Made by a program: the position numbers and the translations under genes | Assembly: GCF_022965755.1 (NCBI RefSeq) | Contig: NZ_CP095187.1 | Span: 3,472,001 to 3,536,000, forward strand | Reading direction: 5' to 3' | Length of the DNA: 64,000 bases | DNA from: Pseudoxanthomonas sp. F37 | GTDB taxonomy: Bacteria > Pseudomonadota > Gammaproteobacteria > Xanthomonadales > Xanthomonadaceae | Notes under the pieces: generated by a model | Seen by the model: the letters and a program-made list of their open reading frames with translations, nothing else | Database searches by the model: none | Told to the model about the DNA's origin: nothing | Shown: positions 1 to 8,981 of the stretch, in pieces | How positions within the stretch are numbered: the stretch's first letter is position 1 | Layout of the letters: each line of letters starts with the position of its first letter

Positions 1-1
1 C

Positions 2-190
2 GTACCCGTGCAGGTGTTCGAACCCCACCGTGTCGGCGGGCGCCCCCGCCGCTTCATCGATGCGCTGCTGCGGCGCGGTCGCATCCGCGACTTCGCCGAC
101 GCGCCGACGGCGTTCGATGGCGAACCCCTGCGCGAGACCGCGCGCATCGCCGCCGAAGTACGCGCGCGCCTGGACCTTCCTGACCACTAG
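2..190 (+). CDS. C-terminal end of an ELM1-like (mitochondrial fission ELM1 family) protein, truncated by the window edge
   Basis: Only the last 62 codons are present; the reading frame is open to the left edge and ends with TAG. The visible part has the pattern PVQVFEPHR, then RRFIDALLRRGRIRDF, then ETARIAAEVRARL. This resembles the tail of bacterial ELM1-family proteins, which have a glycosyltransferase-like fold and whose bacterial role is not established. The gene points toward glnE and ends 170 bp before it, with a long inverted repeat between. The assignment rests on a short C-terminal stretch, so the family is probable, not certain. Confidence 0.55.
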   Translation, partial: VPVQVFEPHRVGGRPRRFIDALLRRGRIRDFADAPTAFDGEPLRETARIAAEVRARLDLPDH

Positions 191-242
191 CAACGGGCGC
201 CCCCGCAAGGCTGCGAAACGCTCGCAACGCCTCGAAACGCTC

Positions 243-327
243 GTGTGTAGGAGCGGGCCATGCCCGCGATGCTTTTGCTCTGGATGCCGAATCAAGAGCA
301 TCGCGGGCATGGCCCGCTCCTACACAC
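243..327. repeat. Perfect 31-bp inverted repeat, REP-like palindrome
   Basis: Positions 243-273 and 297-327 are exact reverse complements, separated by a 23-nt loop. The core, GAGCGGGCCATGCCCGCGAT, is the same as the left arm of the five-unit array at 22.7-23.4 kb, so this is a solitary member of that family. It lies between two converging genes and could also act as a bidirectional transcription stop, but no T-run follows either arm. Confidence 0.9.
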
Positions 328-359
328 GGGGGATGACAGCGAGCCGCACCCACCCGCGC

Positions 360-3173
360 CTAGGGTGGATCGAACGCAAGCCCGTGCGCGGCGGTCGCCC
401 GCATCACCACGGCGCGCGCCGTCGCCAGCGTCGCGTTCTCCACCACCAGCCGCGGACGCCGGTCCAGCGTGCAGGCCAGTCCTTCGGCGACGAAGGTCGC
501 GTGGACCGCATCCAGCGCGTCCGCTTCCTCCGCGGTCAGTGCGCCTTCGGCCGCCAGCGCGGCGATCAGGCCCGGCGTGGCGCGCGGCTGCAGCAGCGCC
601 GGCTGCGCCAGCGCGTCGCGCAGCACCAGGTACTGCAACAGGAACTCCAGGTCGACCAGGCCACCCGCGCCCTGCTTCAGGTCGAAGCGTGCGACATCGC
701 TGCGATCGAGCTCGGTGCGCATGCGGGCCCGCATCGTCACCACCTCGTCGCGCAACACGCCGCCCTGGCGCGGACGCGCCAGCGTCGCCGTGCGGATGTC
801 CTCGAACGCCTGCAGCAGCGTGGCGTCGCCGGCCACGCCGCGCGCGCGCACCAGCGCCTGGTGTTCCCACGTCCACGCGCGCTCGCGCTGGTATTCGTTG
901 AAGCTGGTCAGCGACGAGACCAACAGCCCCTTGGCGCCATCCGGGCGCAGGCGCACGTCCACGTCGTACAGCCGGCCCGCCGCGGTCACCGCGCCGAGCA
1001 ATGCGACGATCTTCTGCGCCAGCCGCGCATACCAGCGACCGGCCTCCATCGGGCGCGCGCCGTCGGACTCCGACCCGGCCGGCGCGTCGAACAGGAACAC
1101 CAGGTCCAGGTCCGAACCGAACCCCAGCTCCTCGCCGCCCAGGCTGCCGTAGCCGACCACGGCAAAGCGGCCCGCCGCCACGACGCCATGCGCGGCGGCC
1201 ACGTCGCGCAGGGCGATCCGCAGCACGACGCGGACCACTTCGTCGGCCAGCCAGGCCAGCTGGCGCACGCTGTCGCGCGCGGCCTGGCGACCGTCGAGCG
1301 CGGCCAGGGCCACGCGGAAGCTCAACGCCAGCCTGCGCTCGTTCAGTACCCGCAGGCAGCTCTCCGGATCGTCTTCGAGCAACGCCGCTTCGCATTCGCT
1401 GCGCAGTTCGTCGCGGTCGGGCATCGGACCGGACACGCGCGTGTCCAGCAGTTCGTCCAGCAGCAGCGGATAGTGCGCCAGCCGCTCGGACAGCAGCGCA
1501 CTGCGCGCCAGCACGTCGACCAGCCGGCCCAGCGCACTGGGTTGCTCGTCCAGCAGTGCCAGATAGCTGGCGCGGCGCAGGATCGCCTGCAGCAGCGACA
1601 GCACGCGCCGCAGCGCGGCATCGGGCCGGGTGGACCCTGCGCACGCCTGGAGCAGCGCCGGCACCACGCGGTCCAGCCGTGCGCGCGAGGCATCGGACAA
1701 GGCGCGCACGCCGCTGAAATGCGCGAACTCGCGCAACGCGCCGTCGGCCCCGGCCGCGTCGGCGAAACCCGACGCGGCCAGCGTCTGCGCATCGCCCCCT
1801 TCCGGCAGCGCGCGCCAGTAGAGCGCCAGCGCATCCGGCGCCGCATTGCGCTGGCGCGGCGCCAGCAGCTCGGCGAACTCGGCCGACACGCGCGCCCGCT
1901 GCACGTCCAGCATCGCACGCAGGCTGTCCCAGTCCGGTTGGCCGAGGCCGCGCGCGATGCGGTGGCGATCCAGCGGATCGTCCGGCAAGGCATGCGTCTG
2001 CGCGTCGCGCAACATCTGCAGGCGGTTCTCCAGGCGCCGCAGGAAGCGGTAGGCCTGCGCCAGGGCCTCACCCTCTTCCGCCGACACCTGGCGTGCGGCG
2101 ACCAGCGCCGGCAGCGCCACGCGCAGCCGGCGTTCGCGCAGCGCGGGTTCGCGGCCACCGCGGATCAGCTGCAGGGCCTGCACCAGGAATTCGATCTCGC
2201 GGATGCCGCCCGGGCCACGCTTGATGTCGTCGGCCAGCTCGCGGCGCGCGACCTCGGCGGCGATGGCCGCCTTCATCTCGCGCAGGCCGTCCAGTGCGGT
2301 GTAATCCAGATAGCGCCGGTAGACGAACGGCCGCAGCGACTCCAGCCACTGTTCGCCCGCGTCGATGTCGCCGGCCACGGCGCGCGCCTTCAGCCAGGCA
2401 TAGCGCTCCCAGTCGCGCCCTTCGCGCTGGAAGTACTGGTCCATGCCCGCGAACGACAACGCCACCCGTCCGGCATTGCCGAACGGCCGCAGGCGCAGGT
2501 CGACACGGTGGCAGAAGCCATCGACGGTCGGCTCGTCCAGCAGCTTCGCCAGCCGCTGGCCCAGCCGCATGAAGTAGTCCTCGGCCGCCAGCGAACGCGC
2601 GCCGTCCGACTCGCCGCCCTGCGGATACGCGTAGACCAGGTCGATGTCGGAGGAGAAGTTCAGCTCGCCACCGCCCAGCTTGCCCAGGCCGAACACCACC
2701 AGGCGCTGCGCACTGCCGTCGGGCGCACGCACCACGCCGTGGCGCTGCGCGAATTCGGTCTCGAGCGCTTCCAGCGCAGTCTGCAGGCAGACCTCGGCCA
2801 GGCGCGTGGTGCCGGCCAGCGTGTCGTCCACCGTGTCCAGGCCCAGCACGTCGCGCCAGACCAGCCGGGTGGACTCGGCGGCACGGTAACGGCGGAGCAG
2901 TTCGGGCCATTGCGCGGCGTTGTCCAGCACGAGCGCGGGCACGGGCCAGGGCTCGGCGCCGTCGTCGTGCAGCAAGGCGGTCAGCAGGCCGGGCTGGCGG
3001 CGCAGGGTTTCCAGGGCGAAATCGCTGGCGGCGATCACGCGCGATACGCGTTCGGCGTTGCGCGCATCGGCAAGCAGCGCATCGCCGTCGGACGAGGATG
3101 CGCGCAGACGGACAAGGCCGCGTTCGATCAGTGCCGCGTGTTCGGCGTCCAGGGACAGGGTCACATCGTTCAT
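360..3173 (-). CDS. glnE: Bifunctional glutamine synthetase adenylyltransferase / adenylyl-removing enzyme
   Basis: This cytoplasmic enzyme adenylylates and deadenylylates glutamine synthetase in response to PII, tuning nitrogen assimilation. The 937-residue product has the expected duplicated nucleotidyltransferase architecture. The N-terminal copy has [20 protein letters not shown] near residues 161-180; the C-terminal copy has [20 protein letters not shown]. Each carries the G...DxD metal-binding signature, so both activities should be intact. The frame stays open upstream, but the start at 3173 (MNDVTLSLD) gives the usual family length. The longer version adds 51 residues of poor quality. 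The gene stands alone, with lipB 175 bp upstream on the same strand. Confidence 0.96.
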   Translation of the reverse strand: MNDVTLSLDAEHAALIERGLVRLRASSSDGDALLADARNAERVSRVIAASDFALETLRRQPGLLTALLHDDGAEPWPVPALVLDNAAQWPELLRRYRAAESTRLVWRDVLGLDTVDDTLAGTTRLAEVCLQTALEALETEFAQRHGVVRAPDGSAQRLVVFGLGKLGGGELNFSSDIDLVYAYPQGGESDGARSLAAEDYFMRLGQRLAKLLDEPTVDGFCHRVDLRLRPFGNAGRVALSFAGMDQYFQREGRDWERYAWLKARAVAGDIDAGEQWLESLRPFVYRRYLDYTALDGLREMKAAIAAEVARRELADDIKRGPGGIREIEFLVQALQLIRGGREPALRERRLRVALPALVAARQVSAEEGEALAQAYRFLRRLENRLQMLRDAQTHALPDDPLDRHRIARGLGQPDWDSLRAMLDVQRARVSAEFAELLAPRQRNAAPDALALYWRALPEGGDAQTLAASGFADAAGADGALREFAHFSGVRALSDASRARLDRVVPALLQACAGSTRPDAALRRVLSLLQAILRRASYLALLDEQPSALGRLVDVLARSALLSERLAHYPLLLDELLDTRVSGPMPDRDELRSECEAALLEDDPESCLRVLNERRLALSFRVALAALDGRQAARDSVRQLAWLADEVVRVVLRIALRDVAAAHGVVAAGRFAVVGYGSLGGEELGFGSDLDLVFLFDAPAGSESDGARPMEAGRWYARLAQKIVALLGAVTAAGRLYDVDVRLRPDGAKGLLVSSLTSFNEYQRERAWTWEHQALVRARGVAGDATLLQAFEDIRTATLARPRQGGVLRDEVVTMRARMRTELDRSDVARFDLKQGAGGLVDLEFLLQYLVLRDALAQPALLQPRATPGLIAALAAEGALTAEEADALDAVHATFVAEGLACTLDRRPRLVVENATLATARAVVMRATAAHGLAFDPP

Positions 3174-3348
3174 GGCGACCGATTGTGGCATGCCGCCAAA
3201 CGGGCGGTAGAAACGACGACAGTCGCGACCGCGCCCCGACACATCTTCTCTGTTCATGGCGAACAGCGCGTCCGACGGGCGAACGATGGGCTCTTTCGAG
3301 CAGTGGGCCGTGCGGTCGCGACTCACCTCGCCCCGACGGCACGCGGAA

Positions 3349-4008
3349 TCAGGCCGCCTGCGACAAATCCGGCAATGCGGCCTGGTGCTGCAGCGACAAT
3401 CCGAACTGCTCGGCCATGTGCTTCAGCAATACCGGCTTCACCGGGTCCATGCCGGTGGGGCCGCCGAGGTCGGCCAGCGAAACCACCTGCAGGCCCTGGT
3501 AGCCGCAGGGATTGATGCGGTGGAACGGCTCCAGGTCCATGGCGATGTTGAAGGCCAGACCGTGGAAGGTGCAGCCACGGCGCACGCGGATGCCGAGCGC
3601 GCCGATCTTCGCGCCGGCCACGTAGACGCCGGGCGCGCCGTCCTTGCGTTCGGCGTGGATGTTCCATTCGGCCAGCGTGTCGATCATCGCCTGTTCGATC
3701 CTGCACACGTAGTCGCGCACGCCCACCTTCAGGCGCTTCAGGTCGAACAGCGGGTACGCCACGATCTGGCCCGGGCCGTGGTAGGTCACCTGGCCGCCGC
3801 GGTCGACGTGCACCACCGGAATATCGCCCGGCGCGAGCACGTGCTCGTCCTTGCCGGCCTGGCCGAGGGTGAACACCGGATCGTGCTCGACCAGCCACAG
3901 CTCGTCCACGGTGGCGTCGGTGCGCGCGTCGGTGAAGCGCTGCATCGCGCGCCACACCGGCTCGTACGGCTGGCGGCCCAGCTCGCGGACGATGCAGGGC
4001 GCGCTCAC
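3349..4008 (-). CDS. lipB: Octanoyl-[ACP]:protein N-octanoyltransferase
   Basis: LipB transfers octanoyl groups from acyl carrier protein to lipoyl domains, the first step of endogenous lipoate synthesis. The protein shows the family blocks [12 protein letters not shown], then [20 protein letters not shown] with the catalytic lysine, and RINPCGYQG with the catalytic cysteine. A GTG start at 4008 makes a 4-bp GTGA overlap with the stop of the upstream ybeD-like gene, indicating translational coupling. A GTG nine bases further upstream is also in frame. Length is about 219 residues, normal for LipB. The ybeD-lipB order is common in Proteobacteria. Confidence 0.96.
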   Translation of the reverse strand: MSAPCIVRELGRQPYEPVWRAMQRFTDARTDATVDELWLVEHDPVFTLGQAGKDEHVLAPGDIPVVHVDRGGQVTYHGPGQIVAYPLFDLKRLKVGVRDYVCRIEQAMIDTLAEWNIHAERKDGAPGVYVAGAKIGALGIRVRRGCTFHGLAFNIAMDLEPFHRINPCGYQGLQVVSLADLGGPTGMDPVKPVLLKHMAEQFGLSLQHQAALPDLSQAA

Positions 4009-4283
4009 AGCGTCCACTTCACTTCCGGGTGATCGCGCAGCGACTGGTGGGCGGCGTCGTACTGGGCACGGTCTTCCGCGCGGAAGCGGATGCGCACCGA
4101 CACGTACTTGCCGTTGGCCGAGTGCTTCCAGGTGATGTCCTCGTGCAGGACCTCGACGCCGGCCGATTCCAGCAGGCGCGGCAGTTCGGTTTCCAGCCCG
4201 GTGCCGGCGGTGCCCATCGCGCTGAGCTCGAAGGTGCCGGGGAACTGGAAGCCGTGTTCGGGGTTGTCGGATTTGATTTCCAT
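4005..4283 (-). CDS. ybeD: DUF493 family protein (YbeD-like)
   Basis: A 92-residue cytoplasmic protein matching DUF493/YbeD, small proteins with an ACT-like fold usually encoded just upstream of lipB. Recognisable features are [13 protein letters not shown] at residues 12-24, and the C-terminal blocks [11 protein letters not shown] and [11 protein letters not shown]. Its exact function is unknown; a regulatory role near lipoate metabolism is inferred from conserved position. Its TGA overlaps the lipB start by 4 bp. Confidence 0.9.
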   Translation of the reverse strand: MEIKSDNPEHGFQFPGTFELSAMGTAGTGLETELPRLLESAGVEVLHEDITWKHSANGKYVSVRIRFRAEDRAQYDAAHQSLRDHPEVKWTL

Positions 4284-4338
4284 GCGGGAATTATTGGGAC
4301 GCGGGGGGCGAAAGCCAAGCCGTGGTCCGGAAACGCGA

Positions 4339-4360
4339 AGGGCCGCCCTGGGGCGGCCCT
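4339..4360 (-). terminator. Intrinsic terminator downstream of the CsgG-like gene
   Basis: Positions 4339-4348 (AGGGCCGCCC) and 4351-4360 (GGGCGGCCCT) form a perfect 10-bp GC-rich stem. On the minus strand it comes 20 bp after the stop of the CsgG-like gene and is followed by a short T-containing stretch. It separates that gene from ybeD-lipB. Confidence 0.7.
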
Positions 4361-4380
4361 CCGGCGGACGCGGGCGCGGC

Positions 4381-5340
4381 TCAGCGCGCCAGCTGCACCA
4401 GGCTGGACGAGACCCAGCCCTTGTTGCCCAGTTCGTCCTCGACCTCCCACATGACGCCTTCCTTGTTGCCGGTGGGATACAGCAACATGCCCGGGTCGAG
4501 GTCGCGCACCGCCTTGCCGGTGCCCTTGGCGTTGGCGAACAGGCGGCCCGGCCGGGTCATTTCCACCGCCTGCTGGGCGTTGGAGGCCGAGGCATTGGCG
4601 GACACGCCGCCCAGCTGGCCGACCAGGTCGGTGTAGGCCTGCAGGTAGGCCAGCGTGATCACCTGGCCGATCTCGGTGTTGGCGTAGCCGCTGGCACCGC
4701 CGCCGCCCCAGTGGCTGCCGGTGAACAGGCTGCCGCCCGCGCCCCAGCCGATATCGGTCTTCTTGGCGCTGCCTTCGGCCATGGCGACCTGTTCGGACGA
4801 GCGCACGTCGGTGACGGTCAGCACGACGTCGGCGGTCTTCTTCTTGAAATCCAGGCCGCCGACCACGCGACCGACGTTGCCGCCCACCAGCCCGCCCAAC
4901 AGGCCGCTGATGGCGTTGCCGCCGGCGTTGCTGTTGTGCGAGATCAGATCGGGCACCAGCACGTAATCGGCCGCGCGGATCTGGCCCTTGCCGATGTTGG
5001 AACGGTTGCGCAGCTCGCCGCTGGCCGCCAGGTCGCGCTCGGCCATCGCCGCCCCCATGCCCACGCCGCGGTCGACGAGGGTGAAGCAGCGCGACTTGTT
5101 GACGAAGACCTTGATCAGCTTGGACGGTGCCGGCAACTGCTGGCCGCTCCACCAGTTCACGCCGTCCTCCGGCTCGATCACCGAGATCGTGCCCAGCGGC
5201 TTGGCGCAGGTCGGGATTTCGGCCATCTGCTGCTTGCGCTGGTCCTGCGCGCTCTGGCGCTGGGCGAAGGCAGGCGCCGTGGCGGTGGCCATCAGCAAGC
5301 AGGCCGTCGCCAGTACCGTGTGTCGTGTTCCCCTGTTCAC
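4381..5340 (-). CDS. CsgG/HfaB-family secreted protein
   Basis: A 319-residue exported protein of the CsgG/HfaB family, whose best known member forms the curli secretion channel. The signal peptide is residues 1-25, ending ATAPAFA-Q. There is no lipobox cysteine, so unlike CsgG it is not predicted to be lipidated. Family features include PLGTISVIEPE, the nucleotide-fold-like FTLVDRGVGM, and KTADVVLTVTDVRSSEQVA. A glycine-rich segment near residue 195 is followed by an SH3-like C-terminal part (EVEDELGNKGWVSSSL). The GTG start at 5340 has AAGGAG eight bases upstream, which decides it over in-frame starts further out. No other curli genes are nearby, so the substrate is unknown. Confidence 0.78.
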   Translation of the reverse strand: MNRGTRHTVLATACLLMATATAPAFAQRQSAQDQRKQQMAEIPTCAKPLGTISVIEPEDGVNWWSGQQLPAPSKLIKVFVNKSRCFTLVDRGVGMGAAMAERDLAASGELRNRSNIGKGQIRAADYVLVPDLISHNSNAGGNAISGLLGGLVGGNVGRVVGGLDFKKKTADVVLTVTDVRSSEQVAMAEGSAKKTDIGWGAGGSLFTGSHWGGGGASGYANTEIGQVITLAYLQAYTDLVGQLGGVSANASASNAQQAVEMTRPGRLFANAKGTGKAVRDLDPGMLLYPTGNKEGVMWEVEDELGNKGWVSSSLVQLAR

Positions 5341-5558
5341 TCGTGCATCTCCTTGGATAGTGGTGATCCGCATGGGCGGGCATTCCGTGGTGTGGGCGAC
5401 CGACGCCACCCGCGTCGTGTCCCCGCCACCGATGATAGGCGATGATCGCCGTCCCTCCCGCTAGGCACGCAAAGAGTGAGATGCGACGGCCATGCGCGGC
5501 CAGGCCGCACCGGCGAGCGTTCAGGTGATAATCCCGCCCCTGCCCTTCGAGTCCACCC

Positions 5559-6422
5559 GTGGCCTACCTGCTCATCAGCGTCGCCTGCAGCGTGCTGGTC
5601 TCCGTGCTGCTCAAGCTGATGCAGCGGCGCGGCATCGACACCGCGCAGGGCATCACCTGGAACTATCTGGCCGCCTCGCTGCTGTGCTTGGGCCTGCTGG
5701 ACCCGCCGCTGGCGGCGCTCGGCCACGCAGGCACGCCCTGGGCCGAACTGACGCTGCTGGCGCTGCTGCTGCCCGGCATCTTCCTGGCGCTGTCGGCCTC
5801 GGTGCGCGCCGCCGGCATCGTGCGCACCGACATCGCGCAGCGCATGTCGCTGGTGCTGTCGCTGCTGGCGGCGTTCCTGTGGTTCGGCGAACAGGCGAAC
5901 GCGCTGCGCATCGCCGGTCTGGTGCTTGGCATCATCGCGATCGCCTGCCTGGTGGCGCGGCCGGAGCGCGGCCGGCGTGGCGACGGCTGGCAGGCCTGGG
6001 CCCTGCCGCTGCTGGTGCTGGTGGGCTACGCCAGCGTGGACGTGCTGCTCAAGAGGCTTGCCGCAGCAGGCGCGCCATTCGCCGCCTCGCTGCAGGTGGC
6101 GTTCGTGGCCGCCTTCGCCGTCATGCTGCTCACGCAGGGGTTGCGCCTGTGGCGCTCGCGGAGGCCGCCGACCCGCGCCGCATTCGCTGGCGGCCTGCTG
6201 CTGGGCGCATTGAACTTCGCCAACATCCTGTTCTACGTGAAGGCCCACCGCGCGCTGCCGGATCATCCGGCCGTGGTGTTTTCCATGATGAACATCGGCG
6301 TGGTGGTGCTGGGCACGCTGGTGGGCGTGTCCGGTTTCGGCGAACGGCTCAGCCGTCTCAACCTGCTGGCCATCCCTTTGGCGGTCATCGCCATCGGCCT
6401 GATCGCCGCCGGCATCGGCTGA
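5559..6422 (+). CDS. EamA/DMT superfamily inner-membrane transporter
   Basis: A 287-residue hydrophobic protein with about ten predicted membrane helices in two EamA-like halves. Starting residues LLISVACSVLVSVLLKLMQ and the repeat of small-residue helices near 225-285 are typical of drug/metabolite transporters. The substrate cannot be told from sequence. It starts with GTG at 5559; no strong Shine-Dalgarno is visible. It is monocistronic, transcribed away from the CsgG-like gene, and followed at once by a clear bidirectional terminator. Confidence 0.85.
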   Translation: MAYLLISVACSVLVSVLLKLMQRRGIDTAQGITWNYLAASLLCLGLLDPPLAALGHAGTPWAELTLLALLLPGIFLALSASVRAAGIVRTDIAQRMSLVLSLLAAFLWFGEQANALRIAGLVLGIIAIACLVARPERGRRGDGWQAWALPLLVLVGYASVDVLLKRLAAAGAPFAASLQVAFVAAFAVMLLTQGLRLWRSRRPPTRAAFAGGLLLGALNFANILFYVKAHRALPDHPAVVFSMMNIGVVVLGTLVGVSGFGERLSRLNLLAIPLAVIAIGLIAAGIG

Positions 6423-6432
6423 CGCGCGAAGC

Positions 6433-6460
6433 GAAGAAGCCGGCATGCGCCGGCTTCTTC
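6433..6460. terminator. Bidirectional intrinsic terminator
   Basis: GAAGAAGCCGGC (6433-6444) pairs perfectly with GCCGGCTTCTTC (6449-6460) around a 4-nt loop. It lies between the converging DMT transporter and dacC genes. The A/T-rich ends give a U-tract on either strand, so it should stop both transcripts. Confidence 0.85.
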
Positions 6461-6481
6461 ATCATCGCGGGGTGGAACGGA

Positions 6482-7681
6482 TCACTCCGATTCCCACCAC
6501 ATCCAGAACGCATCCCACAGGCGCTTGAAGAAGCCCGCCTCTTCCACCGGCGTGATCGCCACCAGGGGCGACTCGGCGACGACCTTGCCGTCCAGCGAAA
6601 CCTTCACCGTGCCGATGGCCTGGCCGGCGGCGATGGGTGCCACCAGCGTCTTCGGCACGTCCATCGTCGGCTTCAGGTCGTCGTAACGCCCGCGCGGCAC
6701 GCTGACCAGCATCGGCTGCGCGACGCCCAGCTGGACTTCCTTGGCCTTGCCCTTCCACACGCGCTGGGTGGCAACGGCCTTGCCCGGCTCGTACAGGCGG
6801 TGCGTCTCGTAGAAGCGGAAGCCCCAGTTGAGCAACGCCAGGCTGTCGTCGGCCCGCTGCTTCTCGGAGGTGGACCCCATGACCACCGCGATCAGGCGCT
6901 GGTCGCCGCGCTTGGCCGAGCTCATCAGGCAGTAGCCCGCGGCGGAATGGTGGCCGGTCTTGATGCCGTCCACGCTGGCATCGCGCCACAACAGCAGGTT
7001 GCGGTTGGGCTGGGTGATGGTGCCGACCGTGAATTCCTTGATCTTGTTGTACGCGTACTGCTCGGGATAGTCGCGGATGAAGGCCCGGCCCAGCAGCGCC
7101 AGGTCGTACGCCGTGGAATAGTGCTCCGGCGCGGACAGGCCGTGCGCGTTGACGAAGTGCGAGCCCTTCATGCCGATCTGCGCGGCATAGTTGTTCATCA
7201 GCGACGCGAAGGCTTCCTGGCTGCCGGCGGCATGTTCGGCCAGCGCGATGGCCGCGTCGTTGCCCGACTGCACGGCCATGCCCTTTTCCATGTCGATCAG
7301 CGGCGCGGTCTTGTTGACGGCGAAGCCGCTGTAGCTGCCGTCGGTGCCGGCGCCGCCCTCGCGCCAGGCGCGCTCGCTCATCATCACCTGGTCGTCGGGC
7401 TTGATCTTGCCGTTCTTCTGCTCGGCCGCCAGCACGTACGAGGTCATGACCTTGGTGATGCTGGCCGGCTCGACGCGCTCGTTGTAGTTTTCGCCCGCCA
7501 GCACCTGCCCGGTGATGTAGTCCATAAGCACCCAGGCGGTGGCGGTGGGCTTGGGCGGCGGCGGGATCTCGACGGCGGGGGTGGCCGGCGCGGCGGGCGC
7601 GGGTGCCGGCACGGGGGTCTGGGCAATGGCCAGCCCCATGGCGGTGGTCGCGAGCGCGGCAAGGACGAAACGGAACTTCAT
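6482..7681 (-). CDS. dacC: D-alanyl-D-alanine carboxypeptidase (PBP5/6 type)
   Basis: A low-molecular-mass penicillin-binding protein that trims the terminal D-Ala from peptidoglycan pentapeptides. The 399-residue precursor has a signal peptide (about residues 1-20), then a Pro/Ala-rich linker. The transpeptidase fold carries PASITKVMTSYV (SxxK serine), SGN and KTGHHSAAGYC (KTG). The C-terminal PBP5 domain ends in FFKRLWDAFWMWWESE, an amphipathic helix suited to peripheral attachment to the inner membrane. The ATG at 7681 follows AGGAG ten bases upstream. It ends the wall-elongation cluster, 118 bp after rlpA. It could be called dacA or dacC; paralogue naming is not decidable here. Confidence 0.93.
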   Translation of the reverse strand: MKFRFVLAALATTAMGLAIAQTPVPAPAPAAPATPAVEIPPPPKPTATAWVLMDYITGQVLAGENYNERVEPASITKVMTSYVLAAEQKNGKIKPDDQVMMSERAWREGGAGTDGSYSGFAVNKTAPLIDMEKGMAVQSGNDAAIALAEHAAGSQEAFASLMNNYAAQIGMKGSHFVNAHGLSAPEHYSTAYDLALLGRAFIRDYPEQYAYNKIKEFTVGTITQPNRNLLLWRDASVDGIKTGHHSAAGYCLMSSAKRGDQRLIAVVMGSTSEKQRADDSLALLNWGFRFYETHRLYEPGKAVATQRVWKGKAKEVQLGVAQPMLVSVPRGRYDDLKPTMDVPKTLVAPIAAGQAIGTVKVSLDGKVVAESPLVAITPVEEAGFFKRLWDAFWMWWESE

Positions 7682-7799
7682 CGGCGGAAAACTCCTGGCG
7701 AGGCCGTGGGCCTGACGGTTCAAGGCGGATATTGTAGGGAGGCCGGCCGTGGCTGGGGTCGGAAAGTCGTAAAAAAGCCCGGAATATGCCGCGATCGGC

Positions 7800-8981
7800 T
7801 CAATCCCGGACGATCTGCGGGCGGCCGAAGCCCAGGCTGGCGATCCTGCCGGCCAACGCTTCCGCCGAGGCCGCATCGGTCGCGCCCACCCGCAGGCGCC
7901 ACAGCGGGCGCGCCGCGCCGGGCACGTCGCTGAGGCGTGCATCGGCGATGCCCGCGGCGAGCAGCCGCGCGAGTGCGCGATCGGCATTGTCGCGGCTGGA
8001 GAAGCTGGCGACCTGCAGTTGCAAGGCCGGGGACAGAGGCATGGATGCCGCGCGCGGCGCGGCCTCCGGCACCGGCGTGGCCACTACCGGCAGCACCGCA
8101 CTGGCGGTGGCCGTCGCCGCGGGCGTTGCCGGCCGGCCCGATGCCACGCGCACGCCGTTGGCCTTCATCCAGGCCTCGAACCCCTCCGCGCTGGGTGCAT
8201 CGCCCGCCTTGGCCGGCACGTGGTAGCGCGCCGCGTCCTTCGGCAACGCGCCGACCAGCTGGTCCATCGCCGACGGGGCGGCGGGTGCGGGCGCGGGGGC
8301 CGGCGCCGCCGCCAGGGACGTGCCATCGGGGGTCAGCGCACGCACTTCCACCCGGCCGGTGCCGCGCTGGGTGATGCCCAGCTTCACCGCGGCGGCGTAG
8401 CTGAGGTCGATCACGCGCCCCTCGTGGAAGGGACCGCGGTCGTTCACCCGCACCACCACCGACTTGCCGTTGTCCAGGTTGGTGACCCGCGCGAAGCTGG
8501 GCAGCGGGAGCGACTTGTGCGCCGCGCTGTAGGCGTACATGTCGTACACCTCCTGGTTGGACGTGCGGCGGCCATGGAACTTGTTGCCGTAGTACGACGC
8601 GGTGCCCTGCTCGACAAAGCCGTCGACGCGGTCGAGCACGCGGTACTGCTTGCCCAGCACCGAATACGGCGACTTGTTGCCCACGCGCGAGCGCGGCTCG
8701 GCGGTGACCAGGGGCTCGCGGATGCAGTCCAGGTCCGGCAGGTGGTCGGGCGTGCTGTCCGACACGCCGGGCTTGTACAGGCCGCCGGCGGTGTAATGGC
8801 CGCGCGTGGCCGGATCTTCCTGTGCCGGCGCGTAGCGCGAGCAGTCCTTGCCGGCTGCGACGCCGGAGGATGCGGCCGGTGCAGAGACGGAGCCGCCGGC
8901 CGATGACGGCGGGGACTTCTTAGGCGCCGTGCTGCACCCGGCCAGGGCAAGGGCCAGCATCGGCAGCGCCAGCCACCTCAT
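7800..8981 (-). CDS. rlpA: Septal-ring lytic transglycosylase, RlpA family lipoprotein
   Basis: RlpA-type outer-membrane lipoproteins cleave denuded glycan strands. The 393-residue precursor begins with a lipoprotein signal ending LALAGC. A double-psi beta-barrel domain spans about residues 115-205, with GTASYYGNKFHGRRTSN and the catalytic-type block VVVRVNDRGPFHEGRVIDLS. After a long Ala/Pro linker, residues 320-393 form a SPOR domain (LQLQVASFSSRDNADRALA) that binds denuded peptidoglycan. The ATG at 8981 overlaps the mltB stop as ATGA. An insert before the barrel (CSRYAPAQEDPATRGHYTAG and onward) is typical of xanthomonad RlpA. Confidence 0.93.
   Translation of the reverse strand: MRWLALPMLALALAGCSTAPKKSPPSSAGGSVSAPAASSGVAAGKDCSRYAPAQEDPATRGHYTAGGLYKPGVSDSTPDHLPDLDCIREPLVTAEPRSRVGNKSPYSVLGKQYRVLDRVDGFVEQGTASYYGNKFHGRRTSNQEVYDMYAYSAAHKSLPLPSFARVTNLDNGKSVVVRVNDRGPFHEGRVIDLSYAAAVKLGITQRGTGRVEVRALTPDGTSLAAAPAPAPAPAAPSAMDQLVGALPKDAARYHVPAKAGDAPSAEGFEAWMKANGVRVASGRPATPAATATASAVLPVVATPVPEAAPRAASMPLSPALQLQVASFSSRDNADRALARLLAAGIADARLSDVPGAARPLWRLRVGATDAASAEALAGRIASLGFGRPQIVRD

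Noticed and set aside
3305-3340. Short match GCGACTCACCTCG shared with the region near 40385
   Set aside because: Too short and too GC-rich to claim a repeat family from two copies.
30-3515. Plus-strand open frame of 1161 codons opposite glnE
   Set aside because: It is a GC-skewed shadow of glnE, rich in Arg, Gln and His, with no recognisable domain; glnE on the other strand has full family signatures.
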